DNA of 64,000 bases, taken from assembly GCF_001625365.1 (NCBI RefSeq), contig NZ_LJJF01000001.1, positions 7,285,620 through 7,349,619 on the forward strand, given 5' to 3'. This document shows, one piece after another, positions 61,585 to 64,000 of the stretch. The notes under the pieces were generated by a model. That model was given only the letters and a program-made list of their open reading frames with translations. It did no database searches and was not told the origin of the DNA. Position 1 is the stretch's first letter. Every line of letters begins with the position of its first letter. The position numbers and the translations under genes are program-made. Source of the stretch: Streptomyces sp. MJM8645. GTDB lineage: Bacteria > Actinomycetota > Actinomycetes > Streptomycetales > Streptomycetaceae.

Positions 61585-62076
61585 TCAGCGGCCTTCTCGT
61601 CTGTGGTGGTCCTGCGGTGCGTCGGGGACCAGTTCCTGGTCGTAGCGGGCCAGGAGGGTCTGCATCGTCCGGCGGTCGGGGCGGCCGCCGGCGGCGAGGG
61701 CGGCGGCCTCGATGAAGAACTCCTCGAAGCCGGCCGGGGTCAGCGTCACCAGGATCGTGGCGGGGGTGTCGCCGATCGCGGTGAAGGAGTGCGGGTGGGT
61801 GCGCGGGACGTGCAGGAAGCCGCCGGGGCCCGCCTCGGTGGTGTGCTCGTCGCACCGCAGGCGGAACGCGCCGCTGACGACGTAGAACGTCTCGTCGTGG
61901 CCGCGGTGCAGGTGCAGCGGTGCGCCCTGGCCGGGTTCGAAGGTGGACTCCAGGACGGCGATCGATCCGCCGCTCTGGGCGCCCGCGAGTTTGACGACGT
62001 ACGGGCTGCCCGGCACGTGGTGGCGCCCGCCGTGTCCGGGGGCCAGGGCGACGGGTTCGCGGTGGGGGTCAGCCAC
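61585..62076 (-). CDS. Cupin-domain protein
   Basis: A 163-aa single cupin. Metal motif 1 is PLHLHRGHDETFYVVSG (two His, Glu), motif 2 VPRTHPHSF (His). The C-terminal tail (~25 residues) is His/Asp-rich. Likely a small dioxygenase, isomerase or sensor; substrate unknown. The start overlaps the stop of the NmrA-like gene by 8 nt (ATG 62076), so it belongs to the PadR-NmrA-cupin operon. Confidence 0.88.
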   Translation of the reverse strand: MADPHREPVALAPGHGGRHHVPGSPYVVKLAGAQSGGSIAVLESTFEPGQGAPLHLHRGHDETFYVVSGAFRLRCDEHTTEAGPGGFLHVPRTHPHSFTAIGDTPATILVTLTPAGFEEFFIEAAALAAGGRPDRRTMQTLLARYDQELVPDAPQDHHRREGR

Positions 62077-62959
62077 GGCCGGGCCCCTCGCCGGGCTCCT
62101 CGCCGGGTTCCCTGGTGAACTCCTTGCGGTGGCGTTCGGCCCAGGCCCGGAACGGTGTCGCCGCGCGGCCGGTGAGCTGCTGGACCGCGGGCGTGACGGT
62201 CGCGGCGAACGGTTCGAGGGAGGCGGCGCGCAGTGCCATGACCGCGTCGGCGGTCTCCGGGCGCAGGCCGTGGTCCAGGAGTGCCTGGCGGGCGGCGGGG
62301 GGTGGGATCTCGGTGAAGTCCAGTGGGGTGCCCAGGACTTCGGCGAGCGTCGTGGTCATCTCGCCGGGGGTGAGGGCCTGGGGGCCGGTCAGCAGGTGGG
62401 CCCGGCCGTCGTGTCCGGGCCGGGTCAGGGCGTGGGCGGCGGCCGCGGCGATGTCGGCGGGGTCGATGACGGAGACCCGGCCGGCGGCGAACGGGGCCCG
62501 GACGGTGCGGGTCGCGCGGATCGCTCCGGCCCAGGCGAGGGTGTTGGACATGAAGCCCATCGGGCGCAGGAACGTCCATGCCAGGCCGCTGTCCTGGACG
62601 GCCTGTTCGCCCGCGCGGTGCCAGCGGGCGACGGGGTCGTCCGCGTCCGGGTCGGCGGCCCGGCCGGAGGACAGCTTGACGACGGCCTCGGCGCCGGCGC
62701 GGGCGGCCGCGGCGGCGAGGTTGGCGTCGTGGCGCGGGATGTCGGGGCCGTCGGAGAGCAGGAACACCTTGCGCACGCCCCGCAGGGCGGCGGCCAGGCT
62801 GTCCGGCTCGCCGAGGTCGGCGCCGACGACGTCCACGCCGCCTGGCAGGCGGGCCTGCTCGGGGCGGCGGGTGGCGGCGCGCACGGGGGCGCCGAGGGCG
62901 GCCAGGTGGCCGACGAGGGCGCGGCCGACGGTGCCGGTCGCGCCGGTCACGAGTATCAC
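62069..62959 (-). CDS. NmrA-like NAD(P)-binding protein
   Basis: A 296-aa atypical SDR. VILVTGATGTVGRALVGHL begins 1 residue after the GTG start, which supports that start; FLLSDGPDIPRH, WTFLRPMGFMSN and VSVIDPADIAAAAA are family blocks. No YxxxK pair. Such proteins are quinone- or azo-reductase-like, or redox sensors. Its GTG overlaps the PadR stop (4 nt). The tail EPGEEPGEGPGRG is low complexity. Confidence 0.88.
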   Translation of the reverse strand: MILVTGATGTVGRALVGHLAALGAPVRAATRRPEQARLPGGVDVVGADLGEPDSLAAALRGVRKVFLLSDGPDIPRHDANLAAAAARAGAEAVVKLSSGRAADPDADDPVARWHRAGEQAVQDSGLAWTFLRPMGFMSNTLAWAGAIRATRTVRAPFAAGRVSVIDPADIAAAAAHALTRPGHDGRAHLLTGPQALTPGEMTTTLAEVLGTPLDFTEIPPPAARQALLDHGLRPETADAVMALRAASLEPFAATVTPAVQQLTGRAATPFRAWAERHRKEFTREPGEEPGEGPGRG

Positions 62960-63549
62960 GGGGTCCTCCGGGTGTCCTTCGGCAGGGTGTCCTTCGGCAG
63001 GGTGTTCTTCGGCAGGGTGTTCTTGGTCAGGGTGTCGAGCAGGTCGTCGTGCCAGGCCAGGTCGGCCTTCAGGCGGGCGAGGCAGTGCTCGAAGATCCAC
63101 GGTTCCAGGCCGGTCAGGTCCGGCCGGGCGGCCTCGAACTGCTCCTCGAACAGGGCCACCTGGTCGGCCACGGCCCGCCGGCGCGCGGCGACGGCCCCGG
63201 CGAGGTCCTCGTCCGTGAGGTCCGCGGTGTACTGCAGGGCCAGGTCGACCGGGTCGGGCAGCAGGCGCACCTTGCGCAGCGCCGCGTCGCGCAGGGCGGC
63301 GAGCTCCCGGCGGCCCTGGTCGGTGATCGCGTAGACGGTCCGCTCGGGCGGGTTGCCGACCTTCTCGTTGCGCACCACCTCGACCAGGCCGTCGTCGGCC
63401 ATCCGGTGCAGGACGCTGTAGAGCGATCCGGGCTTGACGTCGGTCCACAGCTCGGTGCGGTCGAGCTGGGCCGCCTGGCGGATCTGGTAGCCGTGCATCG
63501 GGCCGCCCCGGGCCAGCGCGCTGAGTGCGAAGAGTCGCGAAGTGCTCAC
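62956..63549 (-). CDS. PadR-family transcriptional regulator with repeated tail
   Basis: A 197-aa regulator with the standard PadR start (FALSALARGGPMHGYQIRQ) and recognition helix/wing (VKPGSLYSVLHRMADDGLVE, ERTVYAITDQGRREL), then a helical C-terminal domain (~95-175). The last 20 residues are four LPKNT/LPKDT pentapeptide units from 15-bp tandem repeats (62971-63030), a young expansion. Two operator-like sites (63555-63593) lie just upstream, overlapping its promoter, so it is likely autoregulated and controls the NmrA and cupin genes behind it. Confidence 0.9.
   Translation of the reverse strand: MSTSRLFALSALARGGPMHGYQIRQAAQLDRTELWTDVKPGSLYSVLHRMADDGLVEVVRNEKVGNPPERTVYAITDQGRRELAALRDAALRKVRLLPDPVDLALQYTADLTDEDLAGAVAARRRAVADQVALFEEQFEAARPDLTGLEPWIFEHCLARLKADLAWHDDLLDTLTKNTLPKNTLPKDTLPKDTRRTP
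62971..63030 (-). repeat. Four 15-bp units encoding LPK(N/D)T
   Basis: Units at 62971, 62986, 63001 and 63016 within the end of the PadR gene; the first two are identical. Confidence 0.9.
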
Positions 63550-63554
63550 AGTGC

Positions 63555-63593
63555 TAGTCGAACACGACTACAGGTCATAGTCAAACGCGATTA
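63555..63593. promoter_or_regulatory. Two PadR operator-like inverted repeats
   Basis: TAGTCG-AACA-CGACTA (63555-63570) is a perfect inverted repeat; TAGTCAAACGCGATTA (63578-63593) is a degenerate second copy 23 bp away. They sit 6 bp upstream of the PadR start. Confidence 0.75.
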
Positions 63594-63612
63594 TGGGTGC
63601 GGGTGCGGGTGT

Positions 63613-63647
63613 GGCGTGGGAAGTCGGCCGGTCCGACTTCCCACGCC
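63613..63647. terminator. 15-bp perfect-stem hairpin
   Basis: GGCGTGGGAAGTCGG (63613-63627) pairs exactly with 63633-63647 around CCGGT. It could end a leftward transcript coming from beyond the window or isolate the PadR promoter. Confidence 0.6.
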
Positions 63648-63744
63648 GACGGGTCCGTTGCCGGGGGCGGGCGCGACTCGGGGCGAATCGTTCCTGCGGC
63701 CCCGTTGCTCCCCGCAAGGGGCCGCCGGTACAACAGAATTGGCC

Positions 63745-64000
63745 GTGCCGGCGGTCTCCAACGCCTGCGCAGGGAGGTCGTGGCCACCGTGGTGCGGGTC
63801 GGGCGGGCTGGTCGGGTCGGAGCTCGCGGGCTCGGTACACCGATGGGGCCGGCGGGGCGGGTCGTCGGGCCGGACGGCATCCCCGTGGTGCTGCGGGCTG
63901 TACGGACCTGTCCACGGCCTTCCGCCGGACGGCGGCGCGGCCTATTCCGACGGCTTTCCGGTCTTTCTCGTGCTCGCCGTTCTGTTCGGTGTGGTGATCC
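63745..64000 (+). CDS. Possible 5' end of a membrane protein, runs off the window
   Basis: One forward frame stays open to the last base. Its final part reads YGPVHGLPPDGGAAYSDGFP followed by FLVLAVLFGVVI, which looks like a short N-terminus leading into a first membrane helix. The start is unclear (GTG 63745 is one option, others lie downstream), and the upstream half of the frame looks noncoding. Low confidence. Confidence 0.3.
   Translation, partial: MPAVSNACAGRSWPPWCGSGGLVGSELAGSVHRWGRRGGSSGRTASPWCCGLYGPVHGLPPDGGAAYSDGFPVFLVLAVLFGVVI

Noticed and set aside
63593..63997. Forward 134-codon frame at the right end
   Set aside because: Arg/Gly/Ser-rich with no motif and crossing a hairpin; a different frame there looks more protein-like.

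Overview
This 64-kb window is high-GC actinomycete DNA. Densely packed genes, frequent GTG starts, ATGA/GTGA stop-start overlaps and several streptomycete-type families (group 1h hydrogenase, DUF11 wall protein, PadR and AraC regulators) point to Streptomycetaceae, meaning Streptomyces or Kitasatospora. I recognised no rRNA, tRNA, transposase or CRISPR array.

Layout. (1) 1-7,049: right end of a small nonribosomal peptide cluster: the 3' end of an acyl-CoA dehydrogenase gene, two free-standing adenylation-carrier proteins, and a condensation / carrier / NAD(P)-binding protein that keeps only a vestige of an adenylation domain. An array of 11-bp-spaced direct repeats precedes the first synthetase gene. 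(2) 7,171-16,962: miscellaneous genes: a membrane protein, an NmrA-like reductase, two DUF1772 proteins, a polysaccharide deacetylase, an AraC regulator, an SGNH hydrolase, a lipoprotein and a Tat-exported phosphoesterase. (3) 17,191-30,268: a complete group 1h high-affinity [NiFe] hydrogenase island on one strand: structural genes hhyS/hhyL, six accessory genes including a 37-codon membrane peptide and the maturation protease, then hypA-B-F-C-D-E. It should let the cell oxidise atmospheric H2 and build the enzyme's Ni-Fe(CN)2CO centre. (4) 30,448-43,000: a broken DUF11-repeat wall protein, a fasciclin lipoprotein, a GNAT, a secreted four-repeat protein, an MFS exporter, a degenerate gyrase-B-like ATPase and two membrane proteins.

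(5) 42,974-51,209: a compact biosynthetic cluster around a 758-bp divergent spacer. ACP, ketosynthase III and ketoreductase run right; a cyclopropane-synthase-like methyltransferase, a Baeyer-Villiger-type monooxygenase, a Tat-exported FAD oxidase and an SRPBCC protein run left. Its spacers are almost free of adenine on the + strand (8 A in 600 nt at 43,501-44,100), and the neighbouring proteins are distorted toward Thr, His and Asn. I recognise no characterised pathway with this set, and it is my candidate for an undescribed system.

(6) 51,380-64,000: thiol peroxidase; a WXG-like small protein / WXG-DUF1023 hydrolase / lipoprotein / signal-less paralogue operon that resembles a secreted effector with its partners; a methyltransferase remnant; a PadR-FAD monooxygenase pair with a clear operator; an SDR that has lost its catalytic Tyr-Lys; a YbaK-like deacylase; a fructosamine kinase; and a PadR-NmrA-cupin operon.

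Recurring themes are short in-frame tandem expansions (two genes carry 15-bp units), long perfect inverted repeats between convergent genes, and a 13-bp palindrome found upstream of two unrelated genes. All calls come from reading the sequence by eye; no database search was run.
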